Program-made: the position numbers and the translations under genes
The notes under the pieces: generated by a model
The model's database searches: none
Seen by the model: only the letters and a program-made list of their open reading frames with translations
Told to the model about the DNA's origin: nothing
Source of the DNA: Oscillospiraceae bacterium
GTDB lineage: Bacteria > Bacillota > Clostridia > Oscillospirales > Ruminococcaceae
Assembly: GCA_017461245.1 (NCBI GenBank)
Contig: JAFTYW010000010.1
Coordinates: forward strand, 1 to 50,070
Reading direction: 5' to 3'
Length of the DNA stretch: 50,070 bases
Part shown: one piece after another, positions 26,422 to 35,113 of the stretch
Layout of the letters: every line of letters starts with the position of its first letter
How positions within the stretch are numbered: position 1 is the stretch's first letter

Positions 26422-27366
26422 ATGGCTGATGTAATTAAAAGAGCAACCCGAGAGAGCTATGGCGATGCGCTTGTAGAGCTCGGTAAAATGTATGACAATG
26501 TTGTTGTTTTGGACGCTGACCTTGCTGCAGCAACAAAAACCGGTAGCTTTAAAAAGGCATTCCCCGAGCGTTTCTACGATTGCGGAATTGCTGAGTGTAA
26601 TATGATGGGTATCGCCGCAGGCCTTTCCACAACCGGCATCGTTCCTTTCGCAAGTACCTTTGCAATGTTTGCGGCCGGAAGAGCTTATGAAATTGTAAGA
26701 AATGCAATCGGCTATCCTCATATGAATGTTAAGATCGGCGCAACCCACGCAGGTATTACCGTTGGTGAGGACGGTGCAACCCACCAGTGCAACGAGGATA
26801 TCGCCCTTATGCGCACAATCCCAGGTATGACCATCATCAACCCTTGTGATGACGTTGAGGCTAAAAAGGCTGTTTTTGCCGCTTATAAGCACGAGGGCCC
26901 TGTTTATATGAGATTTGGCAGACTCGCTGTTCCCGTTGTAAATGATGAGGATTACGAGTTTGAAATCGGTAAGGGCGTAACTCTTAGAGAGGGAACTGAC
27001 GTTACGATCATCGCAACCGGTCTTGAGGTTTCTCAGGCTCTCGAGGCTCACGAAATGCTCAAAGCTGAGGGTATCTCTGCAAGAGTTATAAACATTCATA
27101 CTATCAAACCTCTCGACGAGGAAATTGTTGTTAAGGCCGCAAAAGAAACCGGAGCTATAGTTACTGCTGAGGAGCACAGCATAATCGGCGGACTTGGCGA
27201 GGCTGTTGCAACAGTTGTTTGCGACAAATGTCCTGTTCCCGTTGTAAAGGTTGGCGTAAAGGATTGCTTCGGCTATTCCGGTCCTGCTGCAAAGCTTATT
27301 CCGCTCTTTGGTCTTGATGCAGAAACTATTGCAAATAAAGCTAAAGAAGCTATCGCAAAGAAATAA
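26422..27366 (+). CDS. Transketolase, C-terminal subunit
   Basis: The 314-residue partner of the previous gene, holding the pyrimidine-binding and C-terminal domains. It shows DADLAAATKTGSFKKAFPER, the catalytic-side Glu region CGIAECNMMGIAAGLSTTG, GATHAGITVGEDGATHQ and a C-terminal FGYSGPAAKLIPLFGLDAE. Split transketolases of this type are common in Clostridia and archaea. It is the last gene of the pair and is followed by a terminator. Confidence 0.95.
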   Translation: MADVIKRATRESYGDALVELGKMYDNVVVLDADLAAATKTGSFKKAFPERFYDCGIAECNMMGIAAGLSTTGIVPFASTFAMFAAGRAYEIVRNAIGYPHMNVKIGATHAGITVGEDGATHQCNEDIALMRTIPGMTIINPCDDVEAKKAVFAAYKHEGPVYMRFGRLAVPVVNDEDYEFEIGKGVTLREGTDVTIIATGLEVSQALEAHEMLKAEGISARVINIHTIKPLDEEIVVKAAKETGAIVTAEEHSIIGGLGEAVATVVCDKCPVPVVKVGVKDCFGYSGPAAKLIPLFGLDAETIANKAKEAIAKK

Positions 27367-27383
27367 GCATAAATTCAAAAGTA

Positions 27384-27418
27384 AAACCGCTCTCTTAAAA
27401 GAGGGCGGTTTTTGTTTT
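27384..27418 (+). terminator. Terminator of the transketolase operon
   Basis: AAACCGCTCTCTT pairs with AAGAGGGCGGTTT (one G-U pair) and is followed by TTTGTTTTG. Confidence 0.9.
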
Positions 27419-27420
27419 GT

Positions 27421-27454
27421 AAAAAAAGAAAAGCCGCTTAAAAAGCGGCTTTTT
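27421..27454 (-). terminator. Terminator of the hom-lysC operon
   Basis: AAAAGCCGCTT (27429-27439) pairs with AAGCGGCTTTT (27443-27453). On the minus strand it is followed by a T-rich run, and a T-run also follows on the plus strand, so it can act in both directions between the convergent operons. Confidence 0.9.
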
Positions 27455-27460
27455 GGTGTT

Positions 27461-28669
27461 TTAGATATTAAAGAAAGCGTCGTGAATAACTCTTGCGGCT
27501 TTGTCGCTTTCGGCCTCGTCAATGATAACCGAAACCTTGATCTCACTTGTGGTGATCATGCTGATGTTGATGTTTGCATCAGCAAGAGCCTCAAACATTT
27601 TAGCGGCAATACCGGGGTTGCTCTGCATACCTGCGCCAACGAGCGATACCTTTGAGATCTTATCTTTGGTAACAACCTTTGTTGCACCGAAAACATCAAG
27701 ATTATCGTTAATTACAGAAACAGCAAGATCAAGATTATCCTTGTTAACAGTAAAGCTGATGTCCTTGGTGTTTTCACGACCTACAGACTGAAGAATAACG
27801 TCAACATTAACCTTTTTCTGAGCGAGAAGGGAGAACATCTTGAATGCGATACCGGGCTTATCGGGAAGACCGATAACTGCAACCTTTGCTATATCTTTAT
27901 CAACTGCAACGCCTCTGACTAACATTTTTTCCATTTTAACAACCTCCTTAACCTTTGTACCGGGTTTTCTTTCTAAACTTGATAATACTTCGAGTTCAAT
28001 ATTATGTTTTTTAGCCATTTCAACCGAACGGTTGTGAAGAACCTGCGCACCGAGAGAAGCAAGCTCAAGCATCTCGTCAAATGTGATTTCGTCAAGCTTC
28101 TTGGCAGTGGGGATCTTTCTGGGGTCTGAAGTGTAAACACCGTCAACGTCGGTGTAGATCTGGCAAAGATCTGCCTTAAGAGCGGTTGCAAGAGCAACGG
28201 CGCTTGTGTCAGAGCCGCCTCGACCGAGGGTGGTTATATCATCATATTTGTTGATTCCCTGGAAACCTGCAACAATAACGATGTTCTTTTTAAGAATTTC
28301 ATTGCGCAGTCTGTCGTTAGTGAATTTTGAAATTCTTGCGTTTCCGTAATTGGAGTCAGTTTTAAGACCAACCTGCCAGCCGGTAAGCGAAATAACAGGG
28401 AAGCCCATATTTTCGATGGTCATAGCAAGAAGTGAAATAGAAATCTGCTCACCAACCGAGAGAAGAACATCCATCTCTCGCTTTGAAGGTGATGGATTGA
28501 CCTCTTTTGCTTTCTCGATAAGCTCGTCGGTTGTGTCGCCCTGCGCAGATACAACAACTACAACGTCATTTCCGGCTTTGTAGGTGTCGGTGATGATTCC
28601 GGCAACATTTCTAAGCTTTTCTGCATTAGCAACAGAACTTCCTCCGAATTTTTGTACGATAAGTGACAT
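27461..28669 (-). CDS. lysC: Aspartate kinase
   Basis: Phosphorylates aspartate, the first step to lysine, threonine, methionine and diaminopimelate. The 402-residue monofunctional enzyme has the kinase domain (VQKFGGSSVANAEKLRNVA, GRGGSDTSAVALA, YTDVDGVYTSDPR) and two C-terminal ACT domains (VIGLPDKPGIAFKMFSLLA, VSLVGAGMQSNPGIAAKMFE) for feedback control. Within it, an in-frame ATG at 27934 is preceded by a perfect AAGGAGGT, so a separate small subunit of about 157 residues is likely made, as known for Bacillus. It lies 29 bases downstream of hom. Confidence 0.96.
   Translation of the reverse strand: MSLIVQKFGGSSVANAEKLRNVAGIITDTYKAGNDVVVVVSAQGDTTDELIEKAKEVNPSPSKREMDVLLSVGEQISISLLAMTIENMGFPVISLTGWQVGLKTDSNYGNARISKFTNDRLRNEILKKNIVIVAGFQGINKYDDITTLGRGGSDTSAVALATALKADLCQIYTDVDGVYTSDPRKIPTAKKLDEITFDEMLELASLGAQVLHNRSVEMAKKHNIELEVLSSLERKPGTKVKEVVKMEKMLVRGVAVDKDIAKVAVIGLPDKPGIAFKMFSLLAQKKVNVDVILQSVGRENTKDISFTVNKDNLDLAVSVINDNLDVFGATKVVTKDKISKVSLVGAGMQSNPGIAAKMFEALADANINISMITTSEIKVSVIIDEAESDKAARVIHDAFFNI
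27932..27949 (-). promoter_or_regulatory. Internal ribosome binding site and start for an aspartate kinase small subunit
   Basis: On the minus strand AAGGAGGT (27949-27942) sits 7 bases before ATG (27934-27932), in frame with lysC. It would give a protein of both ACT domains, ending at 27461. Bacillus aspartokinase II is known to make an alpha2beta2 enzyme from overlapping starts, so the arrangement is meaningful. The same bases encode KEVVK, so chance cannot be fully excluded. Confidence 0.7.
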
Positions 28670-28698
28670 AGTGAAATCTCCGTTTCCTAATCTAAGAT

Positions 28699-29931
28699 TT
28701 ATTTAAGCACTCTGAAGAATGATAAAACATCTTCACTGCGCTGTTTTAACTCATTTAAAGCATTTTCAAATTCTGCTTCTTTAAGCGATTTGGTTATAAA
28801 CAGAATTTGCTCGCTGTCCTCTGTAGTAAGCTCACCTTCGCCAAAAAGGGAAGTGAGATTTGCTTTTGCAGTTTCGGTATTTTTAACACGCAGACAGAAG
28901 CTAAACTCGCCGTCTTTTCGGTCAATGACCTTGTCCTTGCCGCCGTGCTGCCAGAAAACAGGCTCGTCGGTAGGAGTAAAGCGGATACACTCAATAATGT
29001 CAGAAACAACTGCACTTGCTGTAGGTAACTTTCCTGCACCTCTGCCGTAAAATGCAACCTCGCCGACAGCATCTCCAACAACAACCACACCGTTAAATAC
29101 GTCCTTTATGTTTGAAAGTCTGCTTGTGGGAGCAACCATCATAGGAGCAACCAAAACCTGAAGCTTTTCGTTTTCAAGGCACTTGCAATATGCAATCAGC
29201 TTAATTGTGTAACCGATTTTGGCCGCAGCAGCAACATCATCAGAGGTTATTTTTGTAATGCCCTCGGTGTAAACGCTCTCGGGATAAATATGCTCTCCCG
29301 AAACAAGAGATGCAAGGATACAGATCTTGCGGCAGGCATCGTGACCGTCAATGTCGGCTGAGGGATTGCGCTCAGCGTATCCAAGCTTTTGAGCAAGCGA
29401 GAGAGCATCCTCAAACGACATTTTGTCCTCAAACATCTTTGTAAGAATAAAGTTGGTAGTTCCGTTAACTATTCCTGCAACCTGCTTTATATTGTTTCCG
29501 ATAAGGCACATTCTCAAGGGACGGATAATGGGAATACCACCGCCGACGCTTGCCTCAAACAAGTAAAGCACCTTGTTTTCTTTTGCGATCTGCAGAAGTT
29601 CAGCACCCTTTGTTGCAACAAGCTCTTTGTTAGAGGTTACAACACTTTTTCCGGCTTCAAGTAGGCGTCTTGTAAAGTCGTAAGCAGGTTTTATGCCGCC
29701 GATAACCTCAGCAACAACGGTAACCTCGGGGTCATTTACTATAATCTCGAAATCGGAAATGAACTTTTCGTCAAAGCCGGTTCCTTTATGCTCAACGATA
29801 TCGAGTATGTATTTAATGTCAACATCAGGGTTAATTTTCTTTTTAATACTGTCAAGGCTGTTGTAAAAGGCTTCAACAACGCCGGAGCCAACAACACCGT
29901 AACCCATAACTGCAATTTTCTGACCTGCCAT
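28699..29931 (-). CDS. hom: Homoserine dehydrogenase
   Basis: Reduces aspartate semialdehyde to homoserine for threonine and methionine. The 410 residues start with an NAD(P)-binding fold (KIAVMGYGVVGSGVVEAF), followed by the catalytic domain (VTSNKELVATKGAELL, EASVGGGIPIIRPL, ADIDGHDACRKICIL) and a C-terminal ACT-like domain (~345-405) that likely binds threonine. It is the first gene of a two-gene operon with lysC. Upstream (29932-30117) the DNA is very AT-rich and shows a -10-like TATAAT on the minus strand at 29975-29970, but no good -35 box. Confidence 0.96.
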   Translation of the reverse strand: MAGQKIAVMGYGVVGSGVVEAFYNSLDSIKKKINPDVDIKYILDIVEHKGTGFDEKFISDFEIIVNDPEVTVVAEVIGGIKPAYDFTRRLLEAGKSVVTSNKELVATKGAELLQIAKENKVLYLFEASVGGGIPIIRPLRMCLIGNNIKQVAGIVNGTTNFILTKMFEDKMSFEDALSLAQKLGYAERNPSADIDGHDACRKICILASLVSGEHIYPESVYTEGITKITSDDVAAAAKIGYTIKLIAYCKCLENEKLQVLVAPMMVAPTSRLSNIKDVFNGVVVVGDAVGEVAFYGRGAGKLPTASAVVSDIIECIRFTPTDEPVFWQHGGKDKVIDRKDGEFSFCLRVKNTETAKANLTSLFGEGELTTEDSEQILFITKSLKEAEFENALNELKQRSEDVLSFFRVLK

Positions 29932-30117
29932 TTTTGCACTCCGTTTTCTTAAATTTTTACAAATGTTAAATTATAATATATAAAAATATTTTACATTATT
30001 TTCTGGAGTATTTCAAGAGTAAAATGCCACTTTTTTAGCATTAAATCAACAAAAAAGAAAATAATTATTAAATTATGAATAAAATATATGGAATAAAAGG
30101 GGAAAGAAGAGAATTTT

Positions 30118-31200
30118 ATGTATCAAAATGCCCGCAAAACAAAAAATCTGCATCGGTTTTTTCCTGTTTTTGCAGCGGTTGTAATTGTCATTGCAATAAG
30201 GTATTTGGGCACTTTTCTTTTGCCGTTTATTATAGGATTTATTTTTGCAATGCTTATAAGAAGCTTTGTGAGGTTTATCGAGGACGTTACGGGAATGAAC
30301 TCAAAAATCTCTGCCGGTATCTGCACAGCTATGTGCTATGTTTTGATTTTTCTGCTTATTTACTTTACCGTAAGGCTTTTTACAGGTGAGATAATCAGAT
30401 TTTTCGACAACCTTCCGCAGCTTTATGAAACAAAAATTGCACCTACAATTAAAAAAATAGAGCAGCTGATTAGTGGATTTGGCGGCAAAAATAGCGAGTT
30501 TGAGAAAATGATTACAAGCTTTTTGATAGGGGCAGAAAATGAGTTGTCTGCATTTTTCAAAACACTTTCGGGAAATGCTGCTGAAAGCCTTGCGAAGCTG
30601 CTTTTAAAAATCCCGGATTTGCTTGTAACAATAACAGTTACAATTGTTTCTTCTTTTTTTATTAGTATTGATTATACCGCGATAAATGACTTCTTCTTAT
30701 CACAGCTAAAGCCAAAAACGAGAGAAAGATTTACCCAAATAAAAGAGGTGTTTTTCAAGTCAGTAAGTAGAATATGTGTTTCGTATTTTCTGATTTTCTT
30801 AATAACGTTTGCAGAGCTTTCAGTAGGGCTGTTTCTTTTAAGGGTTAAACATCCGCTGGTGATTTCTATGGTAATTGCTGTCGCTGACATTTTCCCCGTA
30901 ATCGGAACAGGAACGATACTTATCCCTTGGTCGATGATCGAACTTCTAAATGGAAACAAGCCACTTGCCCTTGGTATATTTGTTCTTTTTCTTATTATAT
31001 CGGTTGTAAGAAACATAATCGAGCCTAAAATAATCGGCAAAAACAGCGGAATTCACCCTGTTGCAACAATGGTTGCAATGTACGTAGGTCTTAAGCTTGG
31101 CGGCGTAGTTTGCGCGGTAGCGTTGCCGTTTGTGATTATTATTCTAAAGGAGTTGAACGATAAAAACATTATCACAATATACCGCAGGGCAGACGGGTAG
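30118..31200 (+). CDS. AI-2E-family membrane protein, YtvI-like
   Basis: A 360-residue polytopic membrane protein with about eight helices. It begins with paired helices (VFAAVVIVIAIRYLGTFLLPF), has a soluble middle (~110-170), and carries the family's conserved C-terminal part (VADIFPVIGTGTILIPW, IIEPKIIGKNSGIHPVATM, YVGLKLGGVVCAVALPF). The sequence type resembles the sporulation integral membrane protein YtvI of Firmicutes rather than the autoinducer exporters, but that split is inference. The substrate is unknown. The promoter is unclear in the 186-bp AT-rich gap from hom. Confidence 0.75.
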   Translation: MYQNARKTKNLHRFFPVFAAVVIVIAIRYLGTFLLPFIIGFIFAMLIRSFVRFIEDVTGMNSKISAGICTAMCYVLIFLLIYFTVRLFTGEIIRFFDNLPQLYETKIAPTIKKIEQLISGFGGKNSEFEKMITSFLIGAENELSAFFKTLSGNAAESLAKLLLKIPDLLVTITVTIVSSFFISIDYTAINDFFLSQLKPKTRERFTQIKEVFFKSVSRICVSYFLIFLITFAELSVGLFLLRVKHPLVISMVIAVADIFPVIGTGTILIPWSMIELLNGNKPLALGIFVLFLIISVVRNIIEPKIIGKNSGIHPVATMVAMYVGLKLGGVVCAVALPFVIIILKELNDKNIITIYRRADG

Positions 31201-31247
31201 CAAGAAAATAAATCTCCTCATATTATGTATTAGTCAAAATAAAAAAT

Positions 31248-31266
31248 CTTGATTGTTTAAATCAAG
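31248..31266. repeat. Inverted repeat upstream of mazF
   Basis: CTTGATT (31248-31254) and AATCAAG (31260-31266) around 5 bases, 76 bp before the toxin gene. A TTGACA (31288-31293) follows, and a second short inverted repeat (GAAGA/TCTTC) lies just beyond it. These are possible operator sites, but no good -10 box was found. Confidence 0.4.
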
Positions 31267-31341
31267 ATAATGTTGGCAAAACTATTTTTGACAGAAGATG
31301 GCTCTTCAAAAAGGAATTGAAATAAACGGAGTGTGAATGCT

Positions 31342-31701
31342 TTGACTGTAAAAAGAGGAGAAATTTATTATGCTGACCTAAGCCCCGTTGTTGGCTCTGA
31401 ACAGGGTGGTGTAAGACCTGTACTTATCGTTCAGAATGACGTTGGAAATAAATTCAGCCCAACCGTTATAGCTGCGGCTATAACAAGCCAGCAGGGTAAA
31501 AGTAAGCTGCCTACACATATAGAAATTCAGTCTGTTGGCTGCGGACTTTCTAAGGATTCGGTCGTGCTTCTTGAACAGATAAGAACTATCGATAAGAAAA
31601 GGCTTAAGGAAAAAATGGGTGCTCTTGATACAAAGTCAATGTATCAGGTCGATAATGCATTGTCTGTAAGCTTCGGTTTATCAAACGGCAGTCCTACATA
31701 A
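31342..31701 (+). CDS. MazF/PemK-family mRNA interferase
   Basis: Cleaves mRNA at short sequence motifs; normally the toxin of a toxin-antitoxin pair (NdoA in Bacillus). The 119-residue protein has the family motifs [48 protein letters not shown] and [22 protein letters not shown] at 31342 is preferred over GTG 31333 because GGAG then has normal spacing. No antitoxin gene is visible in the 141 bp upstream; the preceding gene is a membrane protein. Downstream is a terminator, so the gene is monocistronic. It could be controlled by an antitoxin from elsewhere. Confidence 0.9.
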   Translation: MTVKRGEIYYADLSPVVGSEQGGVRPVLIVQNDVGNKFSPTVIAAAITSQQGKSKLPTHIEIQSVGCGLSKDSVVLLEQIRTIDKKRLKEKMGALDTKSMYQVDNALSVSFGLSNGSPT

Positions 31702-31731
31702 TTTTAGTGGGACAAAATAAAAACAAATTTG

Positions 31732-31760
31732 CGATGCGGCAATTTGTCGCATCGTTTTTT
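31732..31760 (+). terminator. Rho-independent terminator after mazF
   Basis: CGATGCG (31732-31738) pairs with CGCATCG (31748-31754), followed by TTTTTT. The next promoter begins immediately after. Confidence 0.88.
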
Positions 31761-31761
31761 A

Positions 31762-31790
31762 TTGAAAAAAATAATATTGTGTGATATACT
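31762..31790 (+). promoter_or_regulatory. Sigma-A promoter of the prmA-vanY-hflX genes
   Basis: TTGAAA (31762-31767), a 17-bp spacer and TATACT (31785-31790), 32 bp before prmA. Confidence 0.78.
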
Positions 31791-31822
31791 GTTTGTAAGA
31801 TGATTTTCGGAGGAAAACACAG

Positions 31823-32785
31823 ATGGACTGGCTTGAAATAAAGATTTTCACAAACACAGAGGGAATCGAACATATAGGTGGGATGCTCCTGATGCTTGGA
31901 ATAAACGGGTACTCTGTTGAGGACAAAAACGATTTTGAAGAGTTTCTTACCCAAACAGAGATTTATTGGGACTATGTTGACGAATCTCTTAACAGATTAA
32001 AGACTGTTGAAACAACAGTTACGTTTTATGTTTCTGATGATGCCGAGGGCAGAGAACAGCTTTCTCTTGTTCGTGGTGAGCTTGAAAGGATCCGCTCAAA
32101 TGTAGGCGATTCTTTGGGCAGACTTGAAATGGAATTTTCGGGCCTGCAGCAATGCGATTGGGAAAACGGTTGGAAAAAGTATTTTAAGCCATTTACAGTG
32201 GGCGAAAGCCTTATAATTATTCCGTCGTGGGAGCAAATTCCTAAAGGAAATACCCGTAAGGTTTTAACCATTGACCCCGGTATGAGCTTTGGGACAGGTC
32301 AGCATCACACAACCAAGCTCTGCATAGAATCCTTAGAAAAATGCGTGTTTGACGGGTGTAAAGTATTAGACCTTGGCAGTGGCAGCGGAATTCTTTCGAT
32401 AGCATCTTTGTTGCTTGGAGCAGGCTCTGCAACAGCAGTTGATATAGACCATCTTGCAGTTGATGTCTCTAAAGAAAATGCAGCCTTAAATAATTTTTAC
32501 GAGCCTAAATTTACGGCGTATCAGGGCGACATTCTTAGTGATGATGAGGTAAAAGCAAAAATAAGCGGCAAATACGATATAGTTGTTGCTAATATAGTTG
32601 CTGATGTTTTGATTGCCTTTGCTCCTGTATTTAAAGATTATATGCACGAAAATACAAGGCTTATTTGCTCGGGAATAATCGCGCACAGGCTTGATGATGT
32701 GAAAAATGCATTACAGCAAAATGGATATAAAATCATATCAAAAAAAGAAGAATCTGAGTGGTTTGCTGTTGAACTTAGTTTGTAA
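31823..32785 (+). CDS. prmA: Ribosomal protein L11 methyltransferase
   Basis: Uses S-adenosylmethionine to methylate ribosomal protein L11. The 320 residues comprise a substrate-binding N-terminal domain (~1-110), a linker with WKKYFKPFTVGESLIIIPSW, and a methyltransferase domain with IDPGMSFGTGQHHTT, VLDLGSGSGILSIASLLLG and DIVVANIVADVL. A GGAGG site precedes the start. In many relatives prmA lies after dnaJ; here it heads a different operon, 12 bases before a carboxypeptidase gene. Confidence 0.95.
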   Translation: MDWLEIKIFTNTEGIEHIGGMLLMLGINGYSVEDKNDFEEFLTQTEIYWDYVDESLNRLKTVETTVTFYVSDDAEGREQLSLVRGELERIRSNVGDSLGRLEMEFSGLQQCDWENGWKKYFKPFTVGESLIIIPSWEQIPKGNTRKVLTIDPGMSFGTGQHHTTKLCIESLEKCVFDGCKVLDLGSGSGILSIASLLLGAGSATAVDIDHLAVDVSKENAALNNFYEPKFTAYQGDILSDDEVKAKISGKYDIVVANIVADVLIAFAPVFKDYMHENTRLICSGIIAHRLDDVKNALQQNGYKIISKKEESEWFAVELSL

Positions 32786-32797
32786 TGAGGTGCTTTT

Positions 32798-33745
32798 ATG
32801 AGCTTTAAAAACGAGTACAGAATAGTTAAAACTAATAGAAGAAAAATCAATCCTACGCTTATTGTTGGAGCAGTTATAGTTTTGCTTGTTTGCTTTGCGG
32901 TTATGGCGGTGCTTGGTGCTTTCTCGGGAAAAGGGGAAGATGTATCGTCTTTGGCACCTGTGTCAAGCGCAGTAAATGCAATTACCTTGGCGAGCTCAGA
33001 AGAGTCTTCGTCAGAGGCTTCGACCTCCTCTGTTACAACCTCAGCGCCGTCAACAACCTCGTCAAAGGTACAAACTTCGTCTGTGGCATCTGTGAAACCT
33101 TCTACAAGCAGCAAGGCTTCCTCTGTTACGACCTCGTCTGCGCCGCAGATAGAGGCAAATGTTCCGAACGGAGATTGGCGACTTGTTATTGCAAACAAGC
33201 AGTATCCGCTTCCTGAAAGCTATAAGATAAACGTTACTTATCTTCCTAACGGATATAGGCTTGACAGCCGCATTGTAGATGCATATAATTCTATGATTGC
33301 CGGAGCAAAAGAGGATGGAATAACATTAAAAATCATTTCGGGATTCAGAACATACCAAGGACAGACAACCTTGTTCAATAATAAAGTAAACAAGTATCTG
33401 AATCAAGGATATTCAAGAGAAAAGGCTAAGGAGCTTGCAGCTCAGTATGTCGCGCCGCCGGGAACGAGTGAGCATTTAACCGGTCTTGCCGTTGACCTTA
33501 TATCTACAAACTGGTATAACTATAATAGTGATCTGAACTCCGGTTTTGAAAAGACAAAGGAGTTTGAGTGGCTTTATAACAACTGTGCTGAATATGGCTT
33601 CGTTTTGAGGTATCCTAAAGATAAAGAGGTTATTACAGGATATTCCTACGAGCCCTGGCATTACAGATATGTTGGTATTGAGGCTGCAAAGGAAATTATG
33701 AGTAATAAAATTTGTCTTGAAGAGTATGTAGAGCGTTTTAATTAA
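32798..33745 (+). CDS. VanY-type D-Ala-D-Ala carboxypeptidase, membrane anchored
   Basis: A 315-residue cell-wall enzyme. One N-terminal membrane helix (~27-47) is followed by a Ser/Thr-rich low-complexity linker (~50-125) that would cross the wall. The zinc peptidase domain (~130-305) has the metal motifs SEHLTGLAVDL (SxHxxGxxxD) and EPWHYRYVG, with SGFRTYQGQ before them. Family members trim the terminal D-alanine of peptidoglycan stem peptides. This is not evidence of vancomycin resistance; no van regulatory or ligase genes are present. Confidence 0.9.
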   Translation: MSFKNEYRIVKTNRRKINPTLIVGAVIVLLVCFAVMAVLGAFSGKGEDVSSLAPVSSAVNAITLASSEESSSEASTSSVTTSAPSTTSSKVQTSSVASVKPSTSSKASSVTTSSAPQIEANVPNGDWRLVIANKQYPLPESYKINVTYLPNGYRLDSRIVDAYNSMIAGAKEDGITLKIISGFRTYQGQTTLFNNKVNKYLNQGYSREKAKELAAQYVAPPGTSEHLTGLAVDLISTNWYNYNSDLNSGFEKTKEFEWLYNNCAEYGFVLRYPKDKEVITGYSYEPWHYRYVGIEAAKEIMSNKICLEEYVERFN

Positions 33746-33769
33746 AAGGAGTAAATGGTGTATTTATGA
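33746..33769 (+). promoter_or_regulatory. Mini-ORF overlapping the hflX start
   Basis: An AAAAGGAG site is followed by ATG GTG TAT TTA TGA (33755-33769), a four-codon frame whose stop overlaps the hflX ATG at 33766 (ATGA). The site is 3 bases from the first ATG and 14 from the hflX ATG, so hflX may be translated by coupling. Confidence 0.4.
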
Positions 33770-35004
33770 TCGAGCTTGAAAAGCGCGTGCAGCGATGTCT
33801 GCTTGTTGGAGTTGATACAGCAGAATATGACTGTGAAAGCTCGCTTGATGAGCTTAAAATGCTTTGCGAAACTGCGGGCGGTGAGGTCGTTGGCTTTGCG
33901 TCGCAAAAACGCGATGCGCCCGATAAAACAACCTGCGTTGGAATAGGAAAACTCAAGGAAATCGCACTTTTCTGCGATGTGAACGAGGTTGACCTTGTTA
34001 TTTTTGACCTTGAGCTTTCTGCAGTTCAGCTTAAAAATATTGAAAATGTGATCTCGTGCGCCATAATTGACCGTACTATGCTCATTCTTGATATTTTTGC
34101 GGGTAGAGCAAATACCGCCGAGGGTAAGCTTCAGGTAGAATTAGCGCAGCTTAAATATAGACTGCCGCACCTTTTGGGAAAGGGAAGTGCTCTTTCTCGT
34201 CTTGGCGGTGGCATAGGAACGAGAGGCCCTGGTGAAAGCAAGCTGGAAAGCGATAGGCGGCATATCCACCGCCAGATCGATTCGCTTGAAAGAGAGCTTG
34301 AAAAGGTTAAGAAAAGAAGAGAAACAACCCGTCGAGCGAGAAAAGAAAACGAGATAAGCACAGTTGCGCTTGTTGGATACACCAATGTTGGAAAATCCAC
34401 GATTCTCAATAAATTGACAGGCTCGGACGTTCTTTCAAAGGATATGCTTTTCGCAACCCTTGACCCAACGACCCGAAGCCTTACCCTTGAAAATGGGCAA
34501 ACAGTTCTCTTGACCGATACGGTTGGCTTTGTAAGCAGACTTCCGCACCAGCTCGTTTCTGCCTTCAAGTCAACTCTTGAAGAGGCGGTCTACGCCGACC
34601 TTATTTTGAATGTCTGCGATATAAGCTCTGAGGATTATGAAAATCAGCTTGCGGTTTCAAATAAGATTCTTACGGAGCTTGGCTGTGATGAAAATAAAAT
34701 CATAACAGTTTACAATAAATGCGACAAGCTTGTTGGCGGAATAGGGGTTTTGGCAGATAATAAATCGGTTGTGATTTCTGCTCATTCGGGTTTCGGGCTT
34801 GATAACCTTTTAAAGAGAATAGAGGACGAGCTTTGCAGTACAGTAAAACTAAATCTCTTGTTTCCTTATGATAAGATGGATCTAATAGCCAAAATAAGAA
34901 AAAACGGAAACGTTGTATCGCAGGAATACAGCGAAAACGGTGTTTCAGTTGCCGCTTACGTGTCGAAAAAGGAAATATATCTCGTCGAAAAATATATAAT
35001 TTAA
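33766..35004 (+). CDS. hflX: GTPase HflX
   Basis: A ribosome-associated GTPase that splits stalled or heat-damaged 70S ribosomes. The 412 residues show the N-terminal HflX domain (VGFASQKRDAPDKTTCVGIGK, ILDIFAGRANTAEGKLQVEL, GGIGTRGPGESKLESDRR), a coiled coil (~168-195), the G domain (LVGYTNVGKSTILNKLTG, DTVGFVSRLPHQLV, NKCD) and a short C-terminal domain. See the mini-ORF entry for the unusual start context. It is 20 bases after the carboxypeptidase gene. Confidence 0.95.
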   Translation: MIELEKRVQRCLLVGVDTAEYDCESSLDELKMLCETAGGEVVGFASQKRDAPDKTTCVGIGKLKEIALFCDVNEVDLVIFDLELSAVQLKNIENVISCAIIDRTMLILDIFAGRANTAEGKLQVELAQLKYRLPHLLGKGSALSRLGGGIGTRGPGESKLESDRRHIHRQIDSLERELEKVKKRRETTRRARKENEISTVALVGYTNVGKSTILNKLTGSDVLSKDMLFATLDPTTRSLTLENGQTVLLTDTVGFVSRLPHQLVSAFKSTLEEAVYADLILNVCDISSEDYENQLAVSNKILTELGCDENKIITVYNKCDKLVGGIGVLADNKSVVISAHSGFGLDNLLKRIEDELCSTVKLNLLFPYDKMDLIAKIRKNGNVVSQEYSENGVSVAAYVSKKEIYLVEKYII

Positions 35005-35029
35005 AAAAATAAAGAAAATTTTAAAAAAG

Positions 35030-35059
35030 TTGTTCATTTTCTGAAAATTGTGTTATAAT
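35030..35059 (+). promoter_or_regulatory. Sigma-A promoter of nadBC
   Basis: TTGTTC (35030-35035), an 18-bp spacer and TATAAT (35054-35059), 54 bp before nadB. Confidence 0.7.
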
Positions 35060-35113
35060 GAGTTAAAGCAATGTTTTGTTGCTTGTTTATGTTATCAAAG
35101 AGGACAAAAAAGT

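Noticed and set aside
26089-27546. 485-codon open frame on the minus strand
   Set aside because: It lies opposite the transketolase genes, has no family motifs and is rich in Ser, Leu and Asn, as expected of an antisense shadow.
32638-33198. 186-codon open frame on the minus strand
   Set aside because: It is the mirror of the Ser/Thr-rich linker of the carboxypeptidase gene.
32798-33745. A vancomycin resistance gene
   Set aside because: Only the carboxypeptidase is present, within a housekeeping operon and without van ligase or regulator genes.
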